Assembly (NCBI GenBank): GCA_015501075.1
Contig: JADNYJ010000716.1
Span: forward strand, 1 to 15,225
Direction of reading: 5' to 3'
Origin: Gymnopilus junonius
Lineage: Eukaryota; Basidiomycota; Agaricomycetes; Agaricales; Galerinaceae
DNA length: 15,225 bases
Made by a program: the position numbers and the translations under genes. Of this stretch, positions 1 through 9,046 are shown in pieces (the stretch's first letter is position 1; the number at the start of each line of letters is the position of its first letter). The notes under the pieces were generated by a model. It saw only the letters and a list, made by a program, of their open reading frames with translations. It was not told the DNA's origin and searched no databases.

Positions 1-66
1 TCCTCTTATTTTGGTTATGGATACGACGTTGACTTAACGCGTTAGTAGCCATCATCGTCAATCCAG

Positions 67-309
67 GATCCCTACTTTCTTCAATTCCGTCTATCAAACC
101 CATCCAGTCACTTTGTCTATGCCACCGAAAATACCTCAAGCTTGACTAGATTCACAGATGTTAATACTCTCAAAGCGCTTCGGAGTCGGATTAAATTTGA
201 CGCAGAGTCTTTCCTTGTGACACGGAAGCGATGTTCACTGTTTCGAGCATGTCCATTGTCTACTCGCCTGTTCAGCGCCATGCCCTGTGCAGACGTTGAC
301 AAAGACTGA
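67..309 (+). CDS. Possible 3' terminal exon of an unidentified gene, cut by the left edge
   Basis: An open frame of 80 codons runs from just after a possible splice acceptor (TCAATCCAG, ending at 66) to a TGA at 307-309. A branch-like TTGACTTAAC lies about 30 bases before the acceptor. The frame has no early ATG, so if it is real it is an internal or last exon of a gene starting left of the window. The translation is basic and unremarkable, with a stretch reading FLVTRKRCSLFRACPLSTR, and no family is recognised. An open minus-strand frame covers the same bases. The call rests only on length and a plausible acceptor and could be chance. Confidence 0.2.
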   Translation, partial: DPYFLQFRLSNPSSHFVYATENTSSLTRFTDVNTLKALRSRIKFDAESFLVTRKRCSLFRACPLSTRLFSAMPCADVDKD

Positions 310-1277
310 TGAACATAGAGCTTAGTCGGTGATGCGCAATGAATGTCAGTTTCTTCAGGGATGGAGAGCTAGCACTAACCAAGGATTCGTGGCTTTTTTT
401 CTTGGCGAACATTACATGAACTCGATATCAAGTTTTTTTGAAGTACGCGCTGGATAATATATACATCCTTCTTACGACCTCATTCTCTTGACTCCGCAAA
501 ACGTTTGAACCCGCAATATTTTTGTAAGGGTCTACATTTGGCTCAATATTTAACAACAACTGACTGCCGACTTGCTCATAATTTTAAGTGTGTACATTGT
601 GTAAGTATTCAATATTCAATATTTAATATTACAGGAAATTTGAAATATGGCAATCTGCAGAACAAACCAGCCACATTGGTAACTCGATCCTAGGTCTCTG
701 AGCACGCTATTGAGTGAGGACGGCATACTGATACTTAGAGCATCGTTAATCAGCATTCATGCCACCAGCCTCACCCCCGTTACTGTTGTGGAGCTTGCAC
801 TCCGGTTGCGCACGGAATTAGTCATTTTCATGCTCACAACGGATGCATGAAGATCCAGGAATTGAATGGTCGCTAGATGACCACAGGCAAGTTATTCCAC
901 CACTCAATTCATTTTATTTTTAGACACCTATGCATCAACTAACAGGCGCTCGTCGATCTCTCATTGTCAAGCTCCCTACTTAAAAAGGACTCTCTGAGTC
1001 ATTTCTATCTCTTCATCTTTATCCCTTCGAAATTTTTAAAAGAAAATTTATTAGCTAGTTAGGTATAAAAACCTGTAGTAGCTAGTCTTTTCTTGAGCTC
1101 GTATTCGGAGGATTTAGCTCACCCTCACATTTACATTCTGCCCCGAGTTTGGCAGCAAGCAGAGTCGCAAGTTCAGACTCACATTTATTATTCAAATTCT
1201 CTATCTACCTATGGAATTGTTTGGGTAGCGACTGACGGAGTCACCGCCTTACTCTGCCCTTCGGATTTCCCCTCGTC
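310..1277. other. AT-rich spacer without a supportable gene
   Basis: I see no coding region here. Short open frames at 505-693 and 1093-1335 have no splice signals, no recognisable protein features and no clear start context. AT-rich runs occur, for example repeated ATTCAATATT and TTTAATATT between 606 and 632. The only structured element is a near-inverted repeat around a TATAAAA at 1064-1070, described separately. Confidence 0.5.
1053..1084. repeat. Imperfect inverted repeat around a TATA-like core
   Basis: AGCTAGTTAGGT on the left is almost the reverse complement of ACCTGTAGTAGCT on the right, with TATAAAA between the arms (1064-1070). It could be a core promoter for something downstream on the plus strand, but no convincing gene starts within the next few hundred bases. 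It may be coincidence in AT-rich DNA. Confidence 0.2.
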
Positions 1278-2165
1278 TTATACCGTTCCCACACAGAACG
1301 GGTTGTTTACACTGTCATCCTCGCTTTCATCATAATAGTTGCTGATGTCGTCGAAAACTTCCTCCTCATCGTATTCTTCACCCTTCTCTTCCTGACTATC
1401 TTCTCCTCCATCCTCATCCTCATCAAATGGCATCAAACTCATCGCATCGGCATTGTCATTAATCAACCATGAAAATGTCATCTCCATACCCGCATTCAAG
1501 AGAGCGTGAATTCATGTAAGGGCCAATATGGGGATTTTATCCAAATAGTATTGATGACAATCAGAATCATATCCGGTGGAAAACTCAAACCTGCGCAAAG
1601 GTCTTCTATGACGGTTCTTCAGCTCTGAAAGAGGGCCAAAGATGTTACTGATGTCGTCCCAAGAAAATCCTGGTCTTCAAGTTGAGCCGCTTCAAAATCC
1701 TGATTATTGAAATTAAAAGAGCAAATTAGGGATGTGAGATTGGGGAGGAAACTAGGCCTGTCGTCCTCCATGGACAAGGGGGGACACCAAGTCTTGGCGA
1801 AATGGCTGAAAAATCTTCGTGGCTTGAAATTGCAATTCTCATGGTGCGAGAGGTAGAGCGTTCTCCAATGAAGGCACGTCTCGCAGGAAAGAAATGAGTT
1901 GTGTGCAGCTGGGAATTTCGGAACGGACTATTGCGAGCTCCTTCAAGTGGCAGGCGGAACGCTGGATGAGTCTGGATAGTGAATCGCTGGGAAGTAAGTG
2001 TGCTGTTGTGAACTTTAATTTCTCCAGGGACGGGAAGCTGAGACCGTCCAACAGAATGTCCATGGCTTTGTCTTCGAACTTCGCCAGTTCGAAACTTGTT
2101 CTCTTCTTTCAAATCCACATTACAACTGCTCGGTGCATGTGCCCTGAAGAACCTTGAAAGACTCT
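1278..2165 (-). pseudogene. Decayed F-box/leucine-rich-repeat-type protein gene
   Basis: Read on the minus strand, the segment gives consecutive pieces typical of Agaricomycete F-box-associated LRR proteins. They are an RFFRAHAP piece, then LLDGLSFPSLEKLKF (~2015-2060), a LIQRSACHLKELAI repeat, a SFLRDVPSLEN repeat, FLPNLTSLICSF (~1720-1755), IFGPLSELKN and PLRRFEF (~1575-1640), then an AGMEMTFSWLIND block and a very acidic tail ending at a stop at 1278. The pieces lie in different frames: there are frameshifts near 2090, 1860 and 1660, and an in-frame TGA at 1512-1514. Order and spacing are those of one protein, so this is a single broken gene rather than chance frames. The F-box itself is not visible. 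The known role of intact relatives is substrate selection in SCF ubiquitin ligases; that is family knowledge, not seen here. An unrecognised intron could replace one frameshift, but not all the lesions. Confidence 0.5.
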
Positions 2166-2757
2166 CCTTATGTTACCGCCCCGAAATAGATGCAGCATTG
2201 AATAGCGCGTAATGATTGTGTCACGGAACGCGCGGTAAGAGGTATTAACATGCTCAAAGACTAAGCAGTATTGGGTACTTCACATTGTTAATGGATAGAA
2301 GTAGAAATTCAAATAAAATCACGTTGAAATTAGTGTACACCAGCTCAGAAAATTTGATAATAAGTAGCATACACTATGCTGAGAAAATATACTTGACAGA
2401 AGACTTCAAGAAGACTTGGGAAGAACTAAGACGCGTTTGTAGGGCCAGTGGCACGGCAAGACGCCGGTTTCGCGTCAAATGTTTATTTTTGTCTGTGGGA
2501 AGGCCACGTGCGAGGCTGCAGCCACACCTCGGCCCTCGGCCATAATGATCATCACGTCATGGCTTTGCTGTTCGATTTGAACTTGTTCCTCTACCATGTT
2601 CGCTATTCAAATTGCTTTTCAAGTGATGCTTCTCCTGGCTAATATCGTTCTGCAAGAATTTCATTTTCCCTGTTTTCTTCTACATGTAGCCTTTGTTTTT
2701 ATCCTCAGTGGTGCTGCTTGAGCAATTCCGATTTCAAACAAAGGGCAAAGAGCGATA

Positions 2758-2854
2758 CTGGTCGACAAAGGCAGGGAATGGAATGAATTTGCCGTAGATT
2801 GTGGCCAGACGAATCTGGTTTTGTTACCTGTGCACTCCGCTCTCTTTAATGTCT
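2758..2854. repeat. Direct repeat, unit 1 (97 bases)
   Basis: The unit begins CTGGTCGACAAAGGC and ends with CTCTTTAATGTCT. It aligns along its length with 2863-2962, sharing GACAAAGGC, a GAAT block, GTGGC, TGGTTTTG/TGGCTTTG and a CTCTTTRAYGTCT end, with scattered substitutions and small indels. It looks like an old tandem duplication. Confidence 0.65.
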
Positions 2855-2862
2855 AGTCAATC

Positions 2863-2962
2863 CTGGTTGACAAAGGCTGGGATTAGAACGAATCCGCCAT
2901 AGTATTCTGTGGCTGGCAGCATTTGGCTTTGCTGCCTCTGGGTTTCATGCTCTTTGACGTCT
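2863..2962. repeat. Direct repeat, unit 2 (100 bases)
   Basis: This is the second copy of the unit at 2758-2854, separated from it by eight bases and ending 93 bases before the ATG at 3056. Its position means it lies in the promoter or 5' untranslated region of that gene. No coding potential is evident in either unit. Confidence 0.65.
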
Positions 2963-3055
2963 TTAACAAAGAATTTGCAGTGGTTTTAAGCTGGTCGCAT
3001 TCTTGGTTCTCTGTACTTCTCTACCCCTACCCTTGGCGTTCTCAATCTTCTTGTG

Positions 3056-4224
3056 ATGTCGCCCCACTCGTCCCAGACAGATAACTATGACTTCGGTTGT
3101 AACCTTCAGAGGCCTCGTGCGCCTGTCGTTCAGAACCCCGCATTCCAAGAGCATTACATGGAACCTCCCATGTACTCAATCGATCCCATCGCGACTCAGT
3201 TCCAAAGTAATCAATACCAGGCGCGGCAGACCACTTTTCAACAACATCCAGCGCCTCCTTTTCATAACTCGCGTCCGGAGACATCAACTCATTTCCAACC
3301 TCAATATAACATCGCAGACCCATCAAATCACTCGAACCACCAGCCTCCCCACAACTTCGATTGTCGAACTTTCCAGGTCTCGGCTCAGTCACCCATGTCC
3401 ACCCTAGGACCTGTATCTACCTCTATGGCCAGAGGAGAGCCTCACCAATATCAGCATGTCATCGACACGCGCCAGGTCATTTCCTCCTCTCAATTCGACA
3501 TAATGAACAAATTTGGATTCAAAATGCAGCAACCCACCCAACCTAGCGACAAGTCATTTGAACCAGGTGAATCCTTGATACTTCCACGCGCGCCAGGTCT
3601 AGGGCCGGATATTTCGCGGGACGGGATGGCAGTGACGATGGTCCCTCGGCTGCCTGAATTTTCGAGCAAAGACCTCTTTCACGTTATCAAGTTTTCTGTC
3701 AACGGAATGCCTGGCCCATATATCCATGAATTGGCTCGGGGTACGGTTAGAGTTGATGGAGCTAATGACCGCATCTTTGAGGCTTTTGGGTGGAAGACCA
3801 TCAAATTCCAAATATCCGTTAGTCCTTGGATAAATTGTTGCTTCCAGTTCATAGTTACTAACATTCCTTATTTTCAGTGGCCTGGTTTCGAATTCAAGGG
3901 GCGTCGGTTGAACGTTCAAGATATGAACGGCCAACTTATGCGTCGAGATGAGTTAGCCAGTATCATTGCCTCGCAAATCTATCAGTTTCTGTCGGATGTG
4001 CAGAATGGTAAAATCACTGTAAGTACTGTCAATGGTGTTTGTCTATTTTCCTGTATACCATTCTAATTCTATGTTTTTGCGTTTCATAGCAAGGGACCGC
4101 AATCGTCAATGGAAGAGTAAGCAAATCATGGGATATCAAGAAGATCAACATTGCCCGTCTTCGCCTTCTCGGCATGAATTATTATCGTTCTGATTGGGTG
4201 CCTGTATTGGCCCTTGATAATTGA
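3056..4224 (+). CDS. Conserved hypothetical protein with disordered N-terminal half, three exons
   Basis: Exons are 3056-3817, 3878-4018 and 4090-4224, giving 345 residues. Intron 1 (60 bases) has a GTTAGT donor, a TTACTAAC branch site and a TTTTCAG acceptor; intron 2 (71 bases) has GTAAGT, TTCTAAT and CATAG. The frame stays open through all joins and ends at TGA. Residues 1 to about 190 are rich in Gln, Pro, Ser, His and Asn with no predicted fold. From about residue 205 to the end the sequence looks globular: a GPYIHELARGTVRVDG stretch, then FGWKTIKFQIS joined across intron 1 to WPGFEFKGRR, a RRDELASIIASQIYQFL helix, and RLRLLGMNYYRSDWVP near the C-terminus. The general pattern (W-P-G after a beta strand, an R-x-E-L-A-x-x-I-A helix, a final W) resembles uncharacterised proteins common in Agaricomycetes, from memory only. 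I do not recognise a named domain and see no signal peptide or membrane helix. The start is the first ATG in frame. Confidence 0.85.
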
Positions 4225-4769
4225 CGAGTGCTTTCGCAGATATGCTCTCTCTCTGTACTTCCAGTTGCAACAGGAATACGGTTATTTTTTTACTTTACTT
4301 TTTTTGATAATCTACTCTACACATTCTTCATGATCAATTTTTGCGTGCATTTACCTCCATGCAAATCCATGGTATGATTATAATATTAATTTAGTCCAAT
4401 ATTGGCTGCTATGTAGAGTTCCGTACTTTTCTCAATAAAGACCTCAGGCCTTTAAGGAACAGACTGGGTTCCGCCTACATGCAGTGGCCAGTTGTCTACT
4501 CCGTACATTATCAAGAAGGCTGCTTTCATGCAATTTCTTTTAAAAGGACGAAAGACAGAGAAGATAGGTCCAGTATTTACTTCTGAAAGATACCTGATAT
4601 CCCCCTCCAGCAATGAATGTTCAATATCAATGGACTGAAACGTAGCACGCAGGTGCATTATAATTATATTAAATGGCAAACAATAATTTTTTGGGCGTCT
4701 CCAGTCACCACCTCTTCGTAATCAGCTTGCCCCTCTCCGGCCATCAACTTGCCTTAGCATCCTTCCTAT
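4225..4769. other. Intergenic region between convergent genes
   Basis: This spacer holds the 3' ends of the plus-strand gene ending at 4224 and of the minus-strand pseudogene ending at 4770. It is AT-rich, with a possible plus-strand polyadenylation signal AATAAA at 4434-4439. A 75-codon minus-strand frame at 4452-4679 exists but has no recognisable features and was not accepted as a gene. Confidence 0.45.
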
Positions 4770-6961
4770 TTATCCCCTGGCCACGTCACAGAAGAAGTCC
4801 TTGAGGTCATCAAAATCAAGTTTAGCACCACCCGGGTACTCAACCTCAACGAGCTCCCAGATCCATTCCATAGGTGTCCCAAACGTAACATCCGAATCTG
4901 TCGAATCAACTGGGCCCGTTCCACCAGAGAGCAACGCAACTGCCCTACCGTGCGCGTTCGACGATAAGAGATCCAGAATCGCCACCCCGCGAGAAAGGCC
5001 CCGAAATTGAATTTAAGTCTTTATCGTATCGAGGGAGGATGGCAACTTCGACTGAATCGATATAGCCCCAGGCTGAGTACCTGCGAGCATAGGACATAAA
5101 TCCAGATAAAACGCCGACATTGGTCTTGGAGCCGCAGCCCCTCTTGATGACGCGTCGGATAGGATTTTTGCCGTTGGGTAATTTTGGTTGCTTGATCTCG
5201 TCTGCGGTGAGTATGCCTCTGATTGGGAGGAGACCTTTCTGGGGATATGTGAACTTGAATCGCACGTCGTCGCGAGCGCGATCGTACATCATGGACGTGA
5301 ATTCTGCACGCGAGATTTTGGGGCCTAGAATCAGAATATAGAATCAGATTAGACGTCCTTCAGAGAAATGGATTTCAGCACGCAGTGCGCACCCACCCAA
5401 GCTAAGCACATTCTCATGCAAATTCTTTAACTTCTCCTTATCGTGCTTGATAACGCACAAACCCTTCATATAGCTGTGGCCATGGGAAGGAGGGCCATCG
5501 CCACCAATCGGAGGTGCCCAGTAAACACGACCAATAATTCCCCAGTCTCTCTTCACATTGACGAAGAATCCCTCGAGCGCTTGGATTTGGGTACGCGTCT
5601 TGCTCAGCTGAGATTGAGTATCCTTCAGCTTTAGGTCGTCTGCGGATGTCTTCTGGCCGTCCTTCTGCGTTGCTACTAGTAACGACTCAGAGAGCATGGA
5701 CAAGTAGGTGAGTGTGTGGTTCAGACTGCCGATTTTGCTTTGGATGGAAGTGAGGTAGCCATTAGATGCTTAGGGTCCCATTACGACAACCTCCTTCTGA
5801 GGTGTGGCTACGTAGGTGTAGTCAGAAATTGCCCTAACGTTCTCAAGAGAAAAATAAAACGTACAGGTGCTGTATTTATACTCTTCATTGCCCTGACTGT
5901 CCTTGAGCATAACATGGCGGACAGTAGCGGCATATAAATCGTTTCCAACACTGAAATAAAATCTAAGCGTGCCCTGCATACTCATCTTCCAGCTGGCAAT
6001 GCACAGACTAAGTGGAGTAGAGAGACCGTCGATGACGTCTTTCAATTCGTCAAAGTCGTCTACCGGAAAGAGGTCAAGCCCTTGGCTGAGCTTAACGACG
6101 GACTCGCGGAAGGCAACGTCGACATCGGTGAGGCCCTGGTCGGAGAGAATTTTGAGGATCGAGGTGGCTCATGCGTGCGCGGCCAAGCAGGTGAGAGTAT
6201 CTGGCAATACACCTATCCAGATCGTGGGGGGTGTGGTATAGCGTGTCCCATATTCGACGGGCTGGATGGATGGGAGGTCGTCGTACTCGAAGTCGTCGTC
6301 GTCGTCCTCCAGGTCCTCTTGATCCTCCTGGTCCTCCTCCTCCTGGTCGTCCTTCTCGTCAAGCCACGTAAAACGAACAAAATCGACAGAGGAGAACTGA
6401 ATTCCTCCTCTATCAAGGAGTTCAACAACCTTTGAACGAATCTCAGTCCAACAGAGTGCTTGCTGCAAACATCGAGACGAGAACGCACCATTTCACAAAT
6501 ACGATCCCATCGACCATCCTTGCCGAGCTCGCGATCCTCAGGAACGGGAGTAAGCTACATGAGGCGCTAATACGCTTCAGGCCCAGTGGGCAGGACGAAC
6601 TCGTCCTTGGAGGTCCTGTAGATGAGCTTGGGACCGCGACTTTTGAGACGAATCCCGGCATAGTGAAACTGGGCCTTGAGCGCGGGGACGTCTTATTAAG
6701 AGGGCTCCGTAGGTGAAACATTTGAGGTGGTCTCGCTGGTCGGTAACCAGAGATTTAAATCGCTTTCTTCAGAGCCTTGGGTGTCCCAGCTCGCGAGGGT
6801 TCGCTGGGCGGCGTGGGCACATTCGTTGTCGAATTCTTTAGACTGGACGTAGACTTCTAAGTCGCCCGAGACGACTAAAGGAAAGATACGAGAAGGTTAG
6901 TATAGAACAATCGCAATAAAATACTAAAGGACTCGCTCGGGGTAGGTTCGTTTGCAGACAT
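4770..6961 (-). pseudogene. Trypsin-like serine protease-fold protein gene, inactivated by stops and a frameshift
   Basis: Reconstructed exons on the minus strand are 6925-6961, 6489-6874, 5397-6441 and 4770-5324. Intron 1 (50 bases) has a GTATTT donor and a perfect TACTAAC branch site, intron 2 is 47 bases with a GAG acceptor, and intron 3 (72 bases) has GTGGGT and TTCTAG. All phases match, and an intact product would be about 670 residues. It starts MSANEPTPSESF. An acidic Asp/Glu run (encoded ~6270-6365) is followed by PPTIWIGVLPDTLT, then a TVRHVML motif with the probable catalytic histidine, a short coiled-coil-like stretch, and FSRGGDSGSLIV carrying the nucleophile serine motif GDSG. 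The end reads ALLSGGTGP and DLKDFF. Lesions in frame are TAA 6696-6698, TAA 6693-6695, TAG 6567-6569, TAG 6555-6557, TGA 6169-6171 and TAA 5770-5772. A +1 or -2 frameshift lies just after the GDSGS motif near 4965. Protease function is inferred from the motifs; this copy cannot make the full protein. Confidence 0.75.
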
Positions 6962-7032
6962 TCCAATAAGAAAGTTGTCGACTAAGTAAGTGGAATAGGT
7001 GGATGGATTACAGACGAGGAGGTCCCTATAGA

Positions 7033-7038
7033 TTTAAA
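7033..7038 (-). promoter_or_regulatory. Possible TATA element of the protease-like pseudogene
   Basis: TTTAAATCTATAG on the minus strand lies about 72 bases before the ATG at 6961, the same distance seen between TATA box and ATG in copy A of the membrane-protein array. It would be the fossil promoter of the dead gene. Confidence 0.3.
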
Positions 7039-7333
7039 GGGCTGGGATGAGCGAGTTGAGAGAGGTTTGGTGGTGAGGAGAGTTCCACAGTCATTGTCAA
7101 ACATGGATGCGACAAAAAGACTTCAGGAATCGCACCGCCACTGTCAATCAACTTGAAGTAACCCTTTGAATATTGACACTACACCAGCGCACTCTCATTT
7201 GCTTTCTTTATTCTACAGACCGGCGTTGATTCAGTCGCGACCTCCTGCAGGCGTTTTGACTCTTGAGGCCCACAGTCTGAAATTTCCAGAAGGAAGGGCT
7301 TCGCCTAGGAAAATGGTGCCAATGGAGCGACGT

Positions 7334-7362
7334 ATATGGCGGCTATGGATGGCGGAGGTTGA
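7334..7362 (+). pseudogene. Remnant of a fourth array copy: C-terminal tip only
   Basis: The 29 bases match the end of copy A (9018-9046) at 26 positions and encode the family C-terminus M-A-A-M-D-G-G-G followed by TGA. The orientation is the same as copies A, B and C, and it sits about 640 bases upstream of copy A. Upstream, the frame meets a TAG about 50 bases before the motif, and no helix-coding exons are found between 6962 and 7330. This is most likely what is left of an older copy. A chance match of this length in the right place and orientation is unlikely but not excluded. Confidence 0.45.
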
Positions 7363-7525
7363 AAATATGTATATGTACGTATGTACCTTCTCAGCTCTGA
7401 CTGGAACTCTTATTCTGTTTTTCTTTCTTCTTCTTTTGGTTCGTGTTCGCATTTTTTTGAGTTCTTGAATCGATTTACGGATTTTATTCTAGGGTGATTT
7501 CTTCAATACTTCTTCTTGGATAGGC

Positions 7526-7533
7526 TATATAAA
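7526..7533 (+). promoter_or_regulatory. TATA-like element TATATAAA
   Basis: TATATAAA lies 66 bases before the short open frame at 7599, a usual TATA-to-ATG distance here. It may be the promoter of that short frame or of nothing at all. Confidence 0.25.
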
Positions 7534-7598
7534 CTTAATTTGGGGCAGGAGCTGTATACGTTGAATCCCAATCTGGCTTCGGGACCATTTACGAGGCT

Positions 7599-7685
7599 AT
7601 GCTTCGCCGTCTTCTCCCCATGCTGTGCATCGTTACTGTGCGTTTGATGACCTGTCCAGGCGCTGCAATAACTTCAGAAAAGTGA
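7599..7685 (+). CDS. Possible 28-residue peptide or first exon with a hydrophobic N-terminus
   Basis: The frame starts MLRRLLPMLCIVTVRLM, basic then hydrophobic like a signal peptide, and stops at TGA after 28 codons. A TATATAAA lies 66 bases upstream. The start region GAGGCTATGCTTCG recurs exactly at 9173-9186 after copy A. No longer spliced product was found, so this is offered only as a weak candidate. Confidence 0.15.
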   Translation: MLRRLLPMLCIVTVRLMTCPGAAITSEK

Positions 7686-8004
7686 ATTGGATTTACATTG
7701 CGGTAATTTGCATACGAGTCGAGTTGGTCAGGGAGTCGACGAGAACAGGTTACTCAAAGTTCAAATGCTGGACCTGATATCAATCGCCGCGCATTCCAGG
7801 GTCGCTACAGCCATATTGCATGCCAAGTCATTACCGTCATCTCTACTTAAACGATGATAGTGCACATTCCGACAACTGAATTGGTATGATCTCTCCCTCC
7901 ACGTCCTCTTTCTAAACTTCAGCTTTCACTATAAACGACCGCGTCACCTCCTGCTGGAATTCTGCATGATCTAGGAGGAAACTACATCTCCGATCCTGAG
8001 AGAA
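7686..8004. other. Spacer upstream of copy A
   Basis: No gene is seen. The segment contains the probable core promoter of copy A (TATAAA at 7930-7935) in pyrimidine-rich surroundings, ending with GGAGGAAACTACATC shortly before the ATG. Confidence 0.4.
7930..7935 (+). promoter_or_regulatory. TATA box of array copy A
   Basis: TATAAA occurs 70 bases before the ATG of copy A, preceded by a pyrimidine-rich stretch typical of fungal core promoters. Copies B and C lack an equally clear TATAAA at this distance. Confidence 0.45.
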
Positions 8005-9046
8005 ATGGCGCAGGACCTGGGAGCTATTCTAATCTCACTAGAAATCGGTATGTTTACCATTTTGCTGACTTGTTGACGCCTCTACACCACACGCTAATTA
8101 ACCTCATTTTCTATCCGTCCTTCCTCTCCTATTATTCCTATTCCTGAATCCTATCCAGTCCTCTTCAGCATCCTCTCAATACCCGTCGCCACCCTCAGCG
8201 CACTTGTCTTCTCATGGCTCACCCACCTTCCCGGCACAGTCCGTCAGGAGGTGGAGAAGGATCTAGGAGGAAGCGTTGGATTCCTCGTCCTCCTTTCGTG
8301 GGCATGCTGGGAAGTTTTCTGTGGCTCGTGATGATCCTGTGCGTAGGCTTCCAAGTCAATTGCCTTCTTCGTCCTCCTGTTACTAATGAAAAATTTGCTC
8401 TTCTTCCCTCTTTCCCCTTAGATACATGCTCCTGAGCTCCAGAAATAACCAAGTTTTGGCGGCAAAAGTAGTCGGCGTGTTGGGGTTTTTATCTGTGATC
8501 ATGTGGGTGGCATATCTTGTTGCTACTCCCTGGCATCCAGGTTCGTATCACTTAACTTTCGTCTCCTCTATGTACAAATATTGTTGGCTTGGATTGGGTT
8601 GACTGACTGCTTGTTATAGAATCCAAACTTTCTCCCAGAAATCCTAGCCGTACAGACAGTTCGCAAAGGGTGCAGGGAGATCCTTGCCTTGAAGTGCTTG
8701 ATAATCGTTAATCTCAGCTGTGAGTCCCACCTGCTTTGTGTGCTTTACTCTATTGCGCATGCCGATTCATAAATTCGGTAGTGCTAGCGCTTTTTATATT
8801 GACCTGTATCGGAGAGAATAGAAGGCTATCTGGCCCTGGAAATGCTAGTAGCGCTCGAGGGCAGCGCAGCGCCGTTATTGCACCCAATAACATTATGGCA
8901 TTGGAAGACGGCGCAGCTGGGCGGCCAGCTCATAGTAGGGAAAGTGACAGGTAAAGGGGATTTATCCCTCCCTGAATCAGAGGAAACGCTGGAAAAACCG
9001 ACAACTGAGGCCAATAAATATGGCGGCTATGGACGGTGCAGGTTGA
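8005..9046 (+). pseudogene. Array copy A: four-helix membrane protein gene with frameshifts
   Basis: Five homologous exons can be placed: 8005-8047, 8159-8338, 8422-8540, 8620-8719 and 8782-9046. Splice sites match copies B and C: donors GTATGT, GTGCGT, GTTCGT and GTGAGT, with CAG/TAG acceptors. The encoded pieces are MAQDLGAILISLEI, helix 1, SWLTHLPGTVRQEVEK, helix 2 (GMLGSFLWLVMIL), helix 3 (VVGVLGFLSVIMWVAYLVAT), PWHPESKLSPE, helix 4 and EDGAAGRPAH. Relative to copies B and C there is a one-base deletion near 8292-8303 in exon 2, which runs into TGA at 8329-8331. There is also an extra base near 8640 in exon 4, and a frame change in the tail. The family C-terminus M-A-A-M-D-G-A-G plus TGA survives out of frame at 9023-9046. 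As it stands it can encode only about 70 residues with one helix. Splicing from a GTGGGC at 8298 would rejoin exon 3 in frame, but the exon 4 insertion would still end the product early. Confidence 0.7.

Larger units (their letters stand above)
2166..3055. other. Intergenic region upstream of the 3056 gene
   Basis: No gene is supported. The region contains a G+C-richer patch around 2440-2545 with a CACGTG E-box (2505-2510) and an ATCACGTCAT sequence nearby, and a pair of ~100-base direct repeats close to the next gene. It probably includes the promoter of the gene starting at 3056, but no clear TATA box was found at a usual distance. Confidence 0.4.

Noticed and set aside
505..693. A 62-codon plus-strand open frame in the left spacer
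   Set aside because: AT-rich, starts at a non-ATG codon, with no splice context or protein features.
3042..3392. A 116-codon minus-strand open frame
   Set aside because: It is antisense to the disordered N-terminal half of the 3056 gene and has no independent support.
4452..4679. A 75-codon minus-strand open frame with a possible acceptor (TTTCAG) near its start
   Set aside because: No partner exon, no recognisable family and AT-rich upstream sequence; it lies in the 3' region of two converging genes, so I treat it as chance.
6270..6365. A GTC/CTC-rich microsatellite-like run
   Set aside because: It is explained as the Asp/Glu-rich segment of the protease-like pseudogene read on the other strand.
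5770..6698. Reassignment of TAA/TAG to glutamine instead of pseudogene stops
   Set aside because: Other genes in the window end normally at TAA, TAG-free or TGA stops in the right places, one of the six is TGA, and there is also a frameshift.
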